From NCBI RefSeq assembly GCF_019703515.2, contig NC_059368.1:30478289-30542288 (forward strand): a stretch of 64,000 bases of DNA, written 5' to 3'. Below the pieces are notes generated by a model, which was not told where the DNA came from, ran no database searches, and saw only the letters and a list, made by a program, of their open reading frames with translations. Position 1 is the stretch's first letter, and each line of letters starts with the position of its first letter. Below, in pieces: positions 1 to 12,149 of the stretch. The translations under genes were made by a program, and so were the position numbers. The stretch is from Myxocyprinus asiaticus. Its lineage: Eukaryota; Chordata; Actinopteri; Cypriniformes; Catostomidae.

Positions 1-104
1 AAACCAACCAGCTCTGTGGTGAATCACAACATTACAAATTTTGATTTAAAGCCAAAAAATATATTTAAAAATCAGACATAAAGACAAGGTGCAAGACTGT
101 GTAC

Positions 105-400
105 TTAAAGGGATTGTTCACCCAGAAATGAAAATTCTCTCATAATAGACTCACCCTCATGCCATCCCAGATGTATATGATTGCAGAACACAAATTAAAA
201 TTTTTAGAAGAATATTTCAGCTCTGTAGTTCCATACAATGCAAGTGAATGGGTGCCAAAAGTTTGAATCTTCAATATCCAAAGAAGAAGAAGGGAGCATA
301 AAGGGAGCATAAAAGTAATCCATATGACTCCAGTGGTTAAATCCATATCTTCAGACATGATATGATAGGTGTAAGTGAGAAACAGAGACATTTTTAAGTC
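105..400 (+). mobile_element. Angel-type element, left part
   Basis: The sequence starts TTAAAGGGATTGTTCACCC and continues with the AAATGAAAATTCTCTCAT...ACTCACCCTCATG string seen in other copies here (1047, 15420, 26989, 36829). This is the terminal sequence of the Angel-type short inverted-repeat elements known from zebrafish and relatives. The matching right terminus is missing, so this copy is truncated, apparently near the G-run at 549. Confidence 0.75.
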
Positions 401-410
401 ATTTTTTAAT

Positions 411-531
411 TGTTTTATTATTATCATAAATTCTTCTCCCTGCCCAACTGGTGATTCACAAATAATGTGAATCACCAAAAACAGAAGAAGAACGTGAAAG
501 TGAAGTGGAGATTGACTGAGCAGGGAGAAGA
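411..531. repeat. nested inverted repeat with a perfect hairpin
   Basis: A 10-bp perfect hairpin lies at 450-476: GGTGATTCAC, a 7-base loop, then GTGAATCACC. Around it lies a second inverted pair, ATTCTTCTCCCTGC near 430 and GCAGGGAGAAGAAT near 521. It is probably the centre of a longer palindromic element whose left end is at 105. Confidence 0.7.
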
Positions 532-548
532 ATTGATGGTAAAAAAAA

Positions 549-571
549 GGGGGGGGGGGGGGGGGGGGGGG
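549..571 (+). repeat. poly-G run
   Basis: An uninterrupted run of about 23 G follows a run of A. Such a run can form G-quadruplex structures and is prone to length error in sequencing. Confidence 0.9.
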
Positions 572-572
572 A

Positions 573-1046
573 CATTAACCAAGAGAGGGGGTTGGAGGAC
601 AGAAATAGGTCAAGAGCTCGAAACGAGAAGTCCTCCAGCAGTCTGATGGCTGGAACTCCAGGGCCTTGGTGCTCGTGTCAGTCTCCTGCTGCTGAAGAGC
701 AATCATCTGCTCAAATTTACAGCAAGTGGCAATCTTCCACTCACCACCCTTCATCTAGAGTCATTAAAACATCACTAACACAATACACATGCTGCACGCC
801 ACATGCACGCAGCCCCCTGAGTTTGGCAGTTAACTCAAGAGTTTCACAGTGGATGACTTATGACAACCCATCCGACGGTGAGGTGCTATTTTCCATGTTT
901 AAATATGAAGTGGTGTCAGTGGTGTTTAACAAACTTTGAGATGGAGGTTTCCTTTGTTAAATTAAGTTAACTTTCAAATTAAGTTAATGGGTAAAGACAG
1001 ATTTCTAGGCCAGTCATATGCCAAGATCAACATCATATTTGATTGC
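573..1046. other. no recognised feature
   Basis: The plus strand is open from 592 to 939, but the predicted protein is compositionally odd and has no recognisable domain. I see no gene here. Confidence 0.5.
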
Positions 1047-1140
1047 TTAAAAGAATAGTTCACCCAGAAATGAGATATTCTGTCATAATTTACTCACCCT
1101 GATGTTGTTCTAACCCATATGACAGTATTTTGTCTTTTAA
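1047..1140 (+). mobile_element. Angel-type fragment
   Basis: The fragment starts at a TTAA and reads AAGAATAGTTCACCCAGAAA, then the ATTTACTCACCCTGATGTTG string and an AACCCATATGAC string, matching the left terminus of the other Angel-type copies. No right end was found. Confidence 0.7.
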
Positions 1141-1262
1141 TCACACAAAGCCATGTTATGGTTTTAGGACACATGGAATATAGAGCACATGGTGTTTGAA
1201 CCACTTCTATGACAACTTTATGGTTCTATCTTGTTATTTAAGAACTTCCAATCCCCATCCAC

Positions 1263-1590
1263 TTTCATTTAAGGAATATTCTGGGTTCACTATAAATTAA
1301 GCTCAATCAACAGTATTTGTGGCATAATGTTGATTACCACAAAAGTTAATTTCGATTCATCCATCCTTTTCTATATAAAAAAGCAAAAATCTGGGTTACA
1401 GTTAGGCACTTATTTTTAACAAAATTTTTGATTCAATAATTGAAACACTCGGCTCTTTATTTTTAATTTGTTTAAAATAAAAATTGTGATGTAACTAATT
1501 TAATTTACATAACTATATTATCAAATAGCATGACAGTAGCTCAGCCATTTTCAAATTAAAGACCATTAAATACTTTTTTTTCCAAAAATA
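1263..1590 (+). mobile_element. fragment of the TTAA element at 3960
   Basis: It shares the string GCTCAATCAACAGTATTTGT followed by GGCATAATGTTGATTACCAC with the left arm of the element at 3960-4538, then the AAAGCAAAAATCTGGGTTACAG string. The matching right arm is not present, so this is a partial copy. Confidence 0.65.
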
Positions 1591-2875
1591 AATGTTGTAG
1601 CATGACAAAATGCTACATTGCATTTTTTTATGTCACGTTGTTTGCGCACGCAGGTTTTTGTAATAATAATAACATTATTACTCTTTCTCTCTCTCTTTCT
1701 CTCAAGTATTGTTGGAAAGTCCAATTAATTTTAGTGAATCAGCTGCTTCTGACAATTCATTTGAATTTCTGAAAAGTCCCTGCGTGGCATTTTATCTTTT
1801 TATTTTTTATTTTCTTTTGCTTCTCCTAGACTGGTTTCATCAATGGCGACATTCACAGCTAGGTCATTCTGTTTAGCTTTTGTTTCAGATACAGTTATTT
1901 TACACAGAATGAAATTCCATTTCATACATTATATTAACTTGAAAGTGAATTTGAGGCTCCCAAGAAAATAAATAGCTTGTTTTCTTAGGAATGTTGCATG
2001 TAATACAAAATGAAACAGTCTCACCAACTGCAGACTTTAATCTTTCAAGTGCTTTTCTGGCATTTAGATGCAAAATCTTTGGCGTATAACTTCATTTTCA
2101 TTCATTCTGGGCAGTTTCAAATTGGAAGCATAGCAAATCCTTCAAAGATGAATTACTTGTGTGCCTATTCAATGCCAGACTCCCTCTAACTAGTTCACAG
2201 AATGATATGTTTGCCGAGAGCTTGCATAACGAGTCCAGTGTTATCACAGCACATGAGTGGCTTTCCATCATAATGACCCATAATCTGCAGGTCATTCACA
2301 CCAGCACCACATGACACTGACAAAAGTGCACTGCCTTCATCATTACAACACATTTCTAGATTGCTTCCTTTTGGCTTCTTCCTTCTGACTGTCTCTTTTT
2401 ATTAACTCCTTTCTTTTATTCAAATCAAATCATCAGAGCGACCCTATAACCTCAGACATCACCCCATAGCAATGACCCTGTTTCCATGGTGATAAAACAA
2501 CAAGTATTACATTTCCAAGACCTTTGAGCTACAGAGGTTAGAAAGGAAGCAGCTACCTAATGTGACTATTCAGCATTTTAAGGCATCATATGTGAGCTCC
2601 TAATGTGAAGGTATTTCCAAATGGTAGGCTACAACATTTTCCTGCTTTCTAAGATTTTGGCCAAATTCTAAAGCAAGGCAATAACAGAATGCTGATGTGC
2701 AAAGTAAAAAATACATCCAAGATGGTGGACAAAGCAAGAGATAAGTTGATTATAAATATATATTATACTGTAAATACATATTATAACATAGTACTAAAAC
2801 GTATTAATAAAATAGATATTTTATGGTGTGTTAACATCATGTTGGAATTACTGTAATTATGAGTTTCAGACTTGT
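1591..2875. other. intronic sequence, nothing recognised
   Basis: The stretch is AT-rich with a CT-rich patch at 1681-1705. A minus-strand open frame at 2098-2295 has no recognisable domain. I see no gene or repeat I can name. Confidence 0.5.
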
Positions 2876-3167
2876 TTAACCTTTTCATGAGTAGGGTCTT
2901 AATTCCCCTGCAGTGCCCCCTGGAGTGAGTTATTTTTGCATGTGACACTGCACAGCCGGTAGAGGGGGGCAGAGTGTAGACAAGTATTTTTTTATTAAAA
3001 TGTTTGATTTCTTGTCATAAAAATGTTTTAAAAAAAACGTATATAATATAGTAAACATGTGAACAAATGGGTTATATCTGCTGTACTGTTTTTGTTTTAT
3101 TCATTTCGTTTTTATAGCTGTAAAAAAAAAAAGAACAAATAATATCAGCAATCCGATTTGCCTATGC

Positions 3168-3172
<5 letters not shown>

Positions 3173-3234
<62 letters not shown>
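3173..3234 (+). repeat. (TG)n microsatellite
   Basis: About 30 uninterrupted TG units. It produces an artefactual open frame of alternating Cys and Val. Confidence 0.98.
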
Positions 3235-3235
<1 letters not shown>

Positions 3236-3805
3236 AAGTGCTAATGTGAACAGACTTGGCTGCGTGCATCGGATCATCGCGCTTGATCAGCATGTTTTCA
3301 TTGTGAGTATACAAGTTTTAAACCGTTATCGTGGTGCTTTTGTGATAGTTTGGCTGTCTTTTTCAGAAAACAAACATATTATATGCCTGAAAAGACTGTT
3401 TGAGTTGCTGTTTGTGTGAATGAAAACCACATCTGCACCTAATCAGCAGACATGGCTGCGTGAACGGGAAGATCGCGTTTAAATATGATGGCTGTGCATA
3501 TACAAGTTGTGAACTGTTATCGTGGTACTTTGGAGACAATTTGGCTGTTTATTACATAAAATAAACATATTATGTGCTTGAAAAGACTCTTTGAGTAGCT
3601 GTTTGTTTGACGAATGACAACTGCTACTAATGTAAACTAATGGCAGCACGCATCGGAGGAAGATCGCGTTTGATGTATTGACTGTGCGTATAAGAGATGT
3701 AAACTTTTTATCATGGTACTTTGGATACGAGTTGGATGTATGTATATAAAATAAACTTATTCTGTGGTTTAAAAGACTGTATGAGTAACTGTTTAAGCAA
3801 ATATA
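3236..3805 (+). repeat. three tandem ~190-bp units
   Basis: Three diverged units begin near 3243, 3440 and 3629. Each runs through a TGGCTGCGTG/CATCGG block, an AAGATCGCGTTT-like block, a TTATCGTGGTACTTTGG block, an AAAATAAACATATTATG block and an AAAAGACTGTTTGAGTA block. The period is about 185-197 bp. Confidence 0.8.
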
Positions 3806-3959
3806 AATAACAGACGCTTGACCAGTGCAGCCTGTGTTGGTGCAAGAGCCGATTTGAATTTGGCAGCTTGTAACATAACTGTCTGTTGCCGAAACACATA
3901 TGTGTGATGTTACTCTACGGGTCCTCACATATGTATGACGATACATATGAAAGGGTTAA

Positions 3960-4538
3960 AGGAATAGTCTGAGTTCAATACAAGCGAAGCTCAATTGACA
4001 GCATTTGTGGCATTATGTTGTTTACCACAAAAAAAATATTTCTTTATAAAAAAAAAGCAAAAATCGAGGTTACAGTGAGGCACTTACAACGGAAGTGAAT
4101 GGAGCCAATTTTTGGAGGGTTTGAAAGCAGAAATGTGAAGCTAATAATTTTATCAAACCACTTACATTAATTCTTCTGTCAAAACTTGTGTTTTATTTGA
4201 TCTTAAAATTTGTTTAAATAATAATTTTTACAGTCATTTTAGGATTTTAGGGTTTGTTGACATTACATCATCAAGTTGTAAAAAATTGTTTATCAAACCA
4301 AAATCATGTTAACACACATACTGTTTACGTCTTGTAGCTATACATTAGAAACAGTGAGTATTATAAAATTCAAAAATTGGCCCCATTCACTTCCATTGTA
4401 AGCACCTCACTGTAACCCTGATTTTTGGTTTTTTTAAAGAAAAGGAGGGGCAAGTCAAATTTATTTTTTGTGGTAGTCAATATTATGCCACAGATGCTGT
4501 TGATTGAGCTGAACTTGTATTGAAGCCGGAATATTCCT
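3960..4538. mobile_element. TTAA-flanked inverted-repeat element
   Basis: The element is flanked by TTAA on both sides (3956-3959 and 4539-4542) and has inverted repeats of roughly 150 bp. The left arm holds AGGAATAGTCTGAGTTCAAT and GGTTACAGTGAGGCACTTAC; the right arm holds the complements, including GTAAGCACCTCACTGTAACC and CTTGTATTG...ATTCCT. There is no coding capacity. TTAA targets are used by piggyBac and Kolobok transposases, so it is a non-autonomous passenger of one of those. Confidence 0.85.
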
Positions 4539-4814
4539 TTAAACAGTAATTACATGTTTGGAACTTGGAATTCTATGAAAGCTCCAATTTGATCATTGTG
4601 ACAACAGTTAAAGTTACTTTACACATATTTCTGTTTGAAGTATGTGTACATTACCTGGACCACTTTCTTTGTTCCTAAACATTTTGCAACAACTTATAGA
4701 TGTTAAATAATGAATTAATAAAGTGATATCTGCTGTCATCAACATCAAAGTCAATGTCATCTTGTAATAACAGTATTTTCCAACACAACATGGACGCACC
4801 ATTACCGCTCATCA

Positions 4815-5274
4815 TTACACAGCTCTCTAAAATGCTTGATTCTGATTGGTCAATCGCGCCATCCAGTGATCTGACGTTTCAGAATTGCGGGTATTGCGAG
4901 ACATCTTAATAAAAACTAATAATATAATTTCAACTTAAATAAATATTTCATATGCATTATTTATTTATTTGGCAAACAGTCTTGTAATAAGCAGGATAAT
5001 GAGCAGTCAAAGTTTACTTTTGCTAAATAAACACCATCAGAGAGGGGGAATTCAGTTGTTTCTGGAGACTCTGTGGTCTCTTTCTTCTCAAATAATAACA
5101 TAATCTTACCTAAGATCATTATTTCATTATTTAATTATTCATTTGGTAATCTGTCATCTAATAAGCAGTCTAATCTACAGTCAGCCAGTCATTATCGCAA
5201 AATAAACCCCTTCAGTGTGATACGTGACACCCATGTCGGGTTTATTTTGCAATAATGACCGGCTGACTGTACAG
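4815..5274. repeat. interspersed repeat ending in a long hairpin
   Basis: It opens with GATTCTGATTGGTCAATCGC and continues through TTATTTATTTGGCAA and AAATAAACACCATCAGAG blocks, all shared with 11478-12120. It ends in a hairpin with arms at 5176-5209 and 5238-5271 (about 32 of 34 pairs). This family is a diverged relative of the tandem array at 11.7 kb. Confidence 0.75.
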
Positions 5275-7590
5275 TGCATTATCCCTTACTTAATCATGCC
5301 ATTGACTTAGCAACATGCTTGTTAAAAACTCAATTGAAATAAATTGTGATTTGATTCTCCTGTATACTTTTTGTGAGGAGCATTATTTGCATTGCTGCCT
5401 GTGCAGAGCATTCAGTTATTAGGTTTCATGTTGGTTAGGGTGCTGCCTTAGGAAGCAGCTACCTATGCAGGCAGCAGACAGTAAGAGAGCTCTCTAGGTT
5501 TTGGAACAGTGCCATCCTGTGACCGATATGATTCAAAGACACAAGGCTCAGGTTATTTGCAAGTGTTACAGCATAACTGAGGCCTAAAACAAAAGCCCCG
5601 CCCCATTTAATCACTCCTTGAGGGAACACAAATTTGACCTAATGACAATACACAAACAGAGCTCATAATGAGGTTTTAGTGACTGGGGACCTGTCCAACA
5701 CTGGTGATGCGTGTGTGTTTGCATATCTCTGGGTGCTGCTGCATAACAGGTATGAGGAGAGGGGAGACAGCAGAAATGGAATGCTGGTGTTACAGAGATA
5801 ATGAGGATCTGGAGTCCGACGCTAAGCCCTTCAAAACCACACATTCACAGCTAATTAACCAGCTGTTTGACTCCCGTACACACTTGAATGCACACATACA
5901 CATAAGCCACAGCTTTATTAGGCTCTTGTGTAGCTACAGGGCAATTGTTTGAGATAAACTGCACATTTACCCCTTATTTCAAAACATTTGGGAGACAGGT
6001 ATCTACAAGCTTTGCCACTGGATAACACCGACTTAGCTTAGGGACAGCAAGACAAGGGAAAAGCGAAGACAAAGTGTCCCAAAACAGGATTTTTTTTTTC
6101 TAAACCAGAGCGGATGAGGGACAGCAATCTCAGAATCCCTTTTGAGCTCGGTGCCATTGTTTTGCCAGACAGAGGGGAGGACAAGGACTATCTGGGTTTT
6201 ACAAATGAGTCTGCCCAGTAGAACAATTCTTTCATTTCTCTCTCTTGAATTTGTTCAACATGCCATAGAACGATTGACTTTATCTACTTGGTCTTGCTTC
6301 CCAAATGGAGTCCCTTTCTGTTCAATAGTATATTCTCACTGAACACAAAGATCATGAGTGTGTGCCAGCATGTGTGCAGGTGTTAAAAAGCGGATCTATC
6401 AACACACCAGCCTGCCCAGAGGGAGGGCAGCCAATGCAACAACTGTAACAATCATCTGCCATGTGCAAAAGACTCACAGGATGATAAGAGGCTGTTGATG
6501 ACATCACTTTAAAGTGACATGGCACTTCAGATCCACATCTAAATACACTTTAGAGGCACAAGAACAAAACACCACACCATTCAGACGTCTTTGCCCACTG
6601 CAACACATCTCACTGTTTTTTTGCCATCTCACACAATGAGCGCCACATTTCAAAATGAAGTGTCAAGATAAAATTAGTTCACTTTTTGACTACTTTTTAA
6701 TTTTATACTATTAGTTACTTTTACAAACGTGTCTCAAGACTGCAAGAATCAGCCTGCATAAATAGCCCCTTATATTTTTATCTTACTCTCTAATGAAAGT
6801 AATTACTTATGTTAAAATGTTCCTTTTTGTAGAATGTGTTTGTTACTTTTGGGTTACTTTTTCTCACAGTCAGACTGCTTTCTCTGTCTTTTTGAAGGCA
6901 ATTAGTATGCTTGTCTACAAGGTGGTACTTCTTGCTGTGTACAGATATTTGTTCCTCTGACATAGTTTGCACTCTTGCCACCCCTGTATAGACATTGCAC
7001 CTATTACAGTGAAGACAGCTTTTTTTATTATAATGGGAATAGTCTTTTTGTATTTTGTGTGTTGCACTACTCGCAGTGTAAACACAGATGACTTGACTAC
7101 ATAATGGAGAAGGGAATGTATTGTATTTTTCAGTAAATAAAGCTTAGCAATGAATACTGTTTTCAACAGTATTCATTGGGTTTAAATTAATTTAAATTAT
7201 GTGTTACGTATAGCGAAGCCAAAATACAACGTCTACACATGTGGATGCGGAGCTGTACGATGTTAAGGTGACAGAAATGTCAGAATAAGGAAAATGAACT
7301 GTATAATGACATTCCCGCAGCCCTCGCAGTATCAGAGATTTTCCCTCTTGATTTTATGAATCAATGAAGTTTGCCATATGAGTATCAAGGAGTTGCCAGG
7401 GTTTTAGAATGGAGCTCCATTCTATAATCTTTGCTGGAATGTTGCTTCCTTGTCAATAACATCACTGTTAAATGTTTACTGAATGGTAAAAAAAAAAAAA
7501 AAAAATTCTGTATTTTGTCCTTGAGATGCAAAATTGCGTCTGATAATAAGGCTTGTTTATAGGGAATCCAGTATATCTTGAATTAAGTTA
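5275..7590. other. intronic sequence, nothing recognised
   Basis: There is an open frame at 5704-5952 and a few other short ones, none with a domain I know. A T-rich patch lies at 6090-6100 and a poly-A run at 7489-7504. No repeat structure was evident. Confidence 0.45.
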
Positions 7591-7870
7591 AGATTTCTTT
7601 ATTTTGACACCATTGGAAAAATATTTATTTTTTTAAACATCAAAACATTTTACTGAATTAATGTATAAAACAAGCGAGTGAGAGAAAGAAAATTAAACCT
7701 AAATCAAGGTACAGTGCATTCTCTTAAAACAGGTCTTATTTTCTTAAATACATTTCAAGTAGGCTTCTCAAGTAAATGTATCTTGTTTTAAGGATGTTTA
7801 GATGTGTTTTACTTGAAAACATGACAGAAATATTGAGTAAGAATTTGTGATTTTTTTTTTTGCAGTACAG
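7590..7870. mobile_element. fold-back MITE fragment
   Basis: It carries the TATCTTGTTTTAAGGATGTT and TTACTTGAAAACATGACAGAAAT strings of the fold-back family seen in full at 21.4-23.1 kb. It is diverged and partial. Confidence 0.5.
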
Positions 7871-9430
7871 TCATTAGATGAGCTCACTGTAAACTCACTG
7901 TAATCCACCACATTTAAATGTTCTAAATAACAGAAATCCAGAAAGGGTAAAATAAAATATCTCTGCAGAGTACAGTACATAAAAGGCACAGAAACGGAAG
8001 CTATGGAAATCAGGACATAATTGCTGAAAAGAACAACATTTCTTCATGCACTACATCACTTTTTGTGGACGGGGCCCAGTAGGTTTGTGATATGCCTACC
8101 TCCAAACATAAACACAGTACACACAAGCCAAAGGAATGTAAGCTGAATTCTGCATGTGTGAATTCAAAGCAGTCAGTTCAACAAAGTTCAACACAGAGAG
8201 CTTTAAGCTGCAGTAAAAGCCCTGTCTGCTGTCTCAGTCTACAGATCTGTGCTTGTCAAAGCAGCCATAAACTCATCCTTTACAGAGTTCACATTCAATT
8301 CATTGCCATATGAACCTGTACCATCAGGGAGCATGAGATGAAAATGAATTTGTGAGTATGTGTGTAGACTACATTTTCATGTTTATTAGCGTTATTAATT
8401 ATCATCAGTATTCATAATTATTTAGTAACATTATTGATCATTTGTATTACATTAGTACATTTATGCTCTTATATTATGTTGTCTAATATGCATGCCTAAA
8501 GCCTAGTGTATGTCAAAGTTGTGTAGGTCCTTTATGCTTCCTCTCCTATGTCTGATAAATAAAATAATTAATACATTTGTTATTTCTTGGCAAGTAACTG
8601 GTGTTTGGCTCCGTGACTTCAAAATGGGGAAAAGTACATACATTTCAAGTCTTCACTGTGTGTGTGCTTTGTTTTAAATCTCAGAGTGCTCCATTTCTAG
8701 TGTTCCACATTTTGGTGGATTGATGTCTAAAGAGCTGAGAAGCAGCCAACCACACACATCCACTTTAAATCATAAAATATAAACTGTATTGATGCCTCTA
8801 CATACCTGACCAACAAAACGTCAATTTTGTTACATTTTGCCAAACATGTCTGCATATATGCATGCAAGTGTGTATGTGACTGACTGCAGTGGCTACAGGC
8901 AGGAAATAACTGTGACTACAGTGCATCCAGAGCCTTTAACCTTCATATTCTTCAGCGTTATCTCATTAATGAGTTTAGCATGATTTATAACCCTTCCTCC
9001 ACATCACTTCCTCTCTGTCTTTTTTCATCCAATACTCTCATCACATGCATTTTCTATCCTGCTCTCTCTTTCTGGCTTTTCCATCTCACAGTCTCTCATT
9101 CAGTCTCTCTGTAACTCTTGTTTTCTCACTTTGACTTCCACAACTTCTCAGTGAATGTGTCTATACAGGCAAGGATTTCTTCAAGTTTTTAAAGTTCACT
9201 TGCACATAAATGACTTCCCAAAACTCCATGGGGTCTTTAAGCTCTCAGAAGAATAACATTCTGTAGATGAGAAAGTGAATTTCTGAATGAATTGCTAAAC
9301 AATTATTTTGTAAATTGTTGTATTGAATTGAATGCAACAACTTATGTTAAAATGTTTTTTACAAACAATTTACACATAAATTCAACCTGCTACTGTTTTA
9401 GAATGAGGCCTAATGACATCATATTACGCC
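7871..9430. other. intronic sequence, nothing recognised
   Basis: AT-rich with pyrimidine-rich stretches near 9000-9130. No gene, tandem repeat or terminal repeat was recognised. Confidence 0.45.
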
Positions 9431-9434
9431 AGGT

Positions 9435-9600
9435 ATTTAAAAACCAAGTCATCTGGTTTTTGAAACATGGTAGCTGGTCAACCTTAGCCCTACCAGTAGG
9501 TAGTCCAGCTGATCAACAATCTAGACCAGCTTGGATCAGCTAAAAACAATATGAGATGCTGGTAGCTTGATTTTGGACCAAGGCAAGCTCTGTGATGATT
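9435..9600. repeat. ACCAGCT-rich interspersed repeat
   Basis: Multiple short inverted words (GTAGCTGGTCAACC, AGACCAGCTTGGATCAGCTA, GATGCTGGTAGCTTG) mark a diverged copy of the cyprinid ACCAGC/GCTGGT palindromic repeat also seen at 27.9 kb. Confidence 0.5.
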
Positions 9601-9995
9601 ATATGTAGTTCTAACATTTTTGGATCTTCCTGAAGACCTTCGGGTCCAAACACATTACGCTTACCCACTACACTGCTTCCTCACTACTCACTGACATATA
9701 CACCTGTCTCAGCTGGAACATGAGAAAGTGTTAGTAAAGTCATTCTGCATGTTGTATGTCACCATGTAGGAGTCATATCATTACATTAGAACACAAAAAT
9801 GCACATGCTTGGCAATCTAGTGTGTGTCCATATTTAATCATTTCAGTGTGGGAGCTAGACATGGAGACACTGACTTGCCCTTCCCCCACCCCACACAACT
9901 TGCTGTTGCCACAGCACCAGGTATCCACTAATTAGCAGCTGCCATAGCAATGATGACGGTTTCAGATCTTTAATTAGAGAAAAAGACCAGAAAGA

Positions 9996-10032
<37 letters not shown>

Positions 10033-10440
10033 CAAGAAGTTCAGCAACTGGGCCTGAGAGAGGGGTAATTAGTAAGGAGAGAACTGAATTTAATCAAAAC
10101 TGCCACCGGTGCCAACATACACACATACACGTGCACACAAGCACACCCCCACACTCCATCAAGGGTGGACAAGCTAGCGAGTGGGCAGACAAAAACGACT
10201 CTCTGAGAGAAGCATTGGAAAGGAACTTTAGAAATGAGCCGCCCATGGCAGCCTCAGAGGAATACATAGCATATGGGCAGAAAAAGAGCAAGAGATATTA
10301 GGTGCAAGTGTATGGAGAGAGCCTAATAACTCTTGACAGGGCTTGAAATGCCATACGAATAAATAATTTTATCTTATGCTTTTAGTACTAACCTGCTGTA
10401 CTGCACCAGCCTAAGTTTTGAGACTACTTTTATTTAATCT
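9601..10440. other. intronic sequence with a (GA)n tract
   Basis: A (GA)n microsatellite lies at 9996-10030. Nothing else was recognised. The minus-strand open frame at 10094-10291 has no known domain. Confidence 0.5.
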
Positions 10441-10501
10441 GTATTCAAAATAAACAATTATATATACTGTATATAATTATATCTGTTTATAATTATATAC
10501 A

Positions 10502-10562
<61 letters not shown>
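10502..10562 (+). repeat. (TA)n microsatellite
   Basis: About 30 TA units directly left of the Tc1-type MITE, whose target dinucleotide is TA. Confidence 0.97.
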
Positions 10563-10567
<5 letters not shown>

Positions 10568-10573
10568 ACAGTA

Positions 10574-11111
10574 CACCACCGGTCAAAAGTTTTGAAACAC
10601 TTGACTGAAATGTTTCTCATGATCTTAAAAATCTTTTGATCTGAAGGTGTATGCTTAAATGTTTGAAATGAGTTTTGTAGACAAAAATGCCACCATATTA
10701 ATTTATTTCATTATAAAACCAAAATTTAATAAAAAATAAAAAGTTTTTGAAATTGATGACTTGGACCAAATAATAATGAAAAGCAGCCAATAAGTGCCCA
10801 GCATATAGATGGGAACTCCTTCAATAGTGTTTAAAAAGCATCCCAGGGTGATACCTCAAGAAGTTGGTTGAGAAAATGCCAAGAGTACATGTCTGCAAAT
10901 TCTAGGCAAAGGGTGACTACTTTGAACATGCTAAAATATAACACAGTTTTGATTTATTTTGGATTATTTTAGTCACAACATAATTCCCATATTTCCATTT
11001 CTATTATTCCATAGTAGTAATGACTTTACTATTATTCTAAAATGTGAAAAAAAAAAAATAAAAAAAAATAAAGAATGAGTAAGTGACCCTAAACTTTTGA
11101 ACAGTAGTGTG
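10574..11111 (+). mobile_element. Tc1/mariner-type MITE, copy 1
   Basis: The ends are CACCACCGGTCAAAAG and, on the other strand, CACACTACTGTTCAAAAG, each flanked by TA (10572-10573, 11112-11113), as expected of Tc1/mariner insertion. There is no transposase. A second copy lies in opposite orientation at 37513-38141 and shares blocks such as ATGTTTCTCATGATCTTAAA and GATACCTCAAGAAG. Confidence 0.88.
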
Positions 11112-11120
11112 TATATATAT

Positions 11121-11159
<39 letters not shown>

Positions 11160-11192
11160 TAGATAGATATATATATATATAGATAGATAGAT
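11112..11192 (+). repeat. (TA)n(GATA)n microsatellite
   Basis: TA units followed by about ten GATA/TAGA units, then further TA and TAGA units. Confidence 0.95.
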
Positions 11193-11477
11193 ATTATCTG
11201 TTTCAATTAAAGTTGTATTCATTCACAATACATTAGTTAATACATTAGGTATCATGAATTAAGCATTTATAAATCTTGGAAAATGTTTTTTAATAAATAT
11301 AAATATTACCTTCATTGTTAGTTCATTTTACATTTATTGTTTAATGTTAATGTAAAACTTTTATGCTAATAATGTATTAGTACATGTAGTATGTAAATAT
11401 GTGTACACACTACATATGTAAATTAAGATTAACCAACATTAATAAATGCTGTAAAAGTATTGTTCATTGTTATTTCA

Positions 11478-12120
11478 CTGCTCTCTGGAATACTCATTTC
11501 TGATTGGTCAATGACACCATCCAGTGGTCAGATATTGCTCTGTAACAACTGCACATATGGGGATTTTGACATATCAGACCACTCATCCGGGGATTAAAAC
11601 ATATCAGACCGCTCATCCGGGTTCTGCAAGCCATCTCACCTGCTTCTCAGATCACTGTGCGATCTCTACAAGCTAATAAAATAATTTCAAGTCAAATAAA
11701 TGTTTCATGTGCATTTATTTATTTATTTGGCAAGTTGTCTTGTAATAGGCTGAATATTGAGGAGTCAGACGGTCATTTTCACAAAATAAACACCAACAGA
11801 ACTCTGATGCAAACCGATGGCTGATTTCAGCTTTTCAGCGATTTCTTTCTTCTCACATAATTACACAATTTCAGTGCAAATCAATGTTTCATGTCCATTT
11901 GTTTATTTATTTGGCAAGTAGTCTTGTAATAGGCTGAATAATGAGGAGTCAGACGGTCAGTTTTACAAAATAAACACCAACAGAACTCTGACGCAATCCG
12001 GAGGTTGATTTCAGCTTTTCAGCGAATTCTTTCTTCTCAAATTATATAATTTCAATGCAAATCAATATTTTACGGCCATGTATATATTTATTTAGCTAGT
12101 AGCCATGTAATAAATGGGAA
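11478..12120. repeat. interspersed repeat with ~180-bp tandem units
   Basis: After an opening block shared with 4815 (TTTCTGATTGGTCAATG), units start near 11684, 11868 and 12048. Each has TTTCATGT(G/C)CATTT...TTATTTATTTGGCAAG, CTTGTAATAGGCTGAAT, GAGGAGTCAGACGGTCA and AAATAAACACCAACAGAACT blocks. The third unit is partial and more diverged. Confidence 0.85.
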
Positions 12121-12149
12121 AATAAATGTTGGTGCGGCTATCCTTATGA

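Larger units (their letters stand above)
2876..3955. mobile_element. candidate inverted-repeat element with internal tandem repeats
   Basis: The left edge reads TTTAACCTTTTCATGAGTA. The right edge, on the opposite strand, reads TTTAACCCTTTCATATGTA. These short inverted ends enclose a (TG)n tract and three ~190-bp tandem units. The relation of ends to contents is inferred; no target duplication was established. Confidence 0.4.

Noticed and set aside
3177..3419. Open frame starting with alternating Cys-Val
   Set aside because: It is a translation of the (TG)n microsatellite and has no conserved sequence after it.
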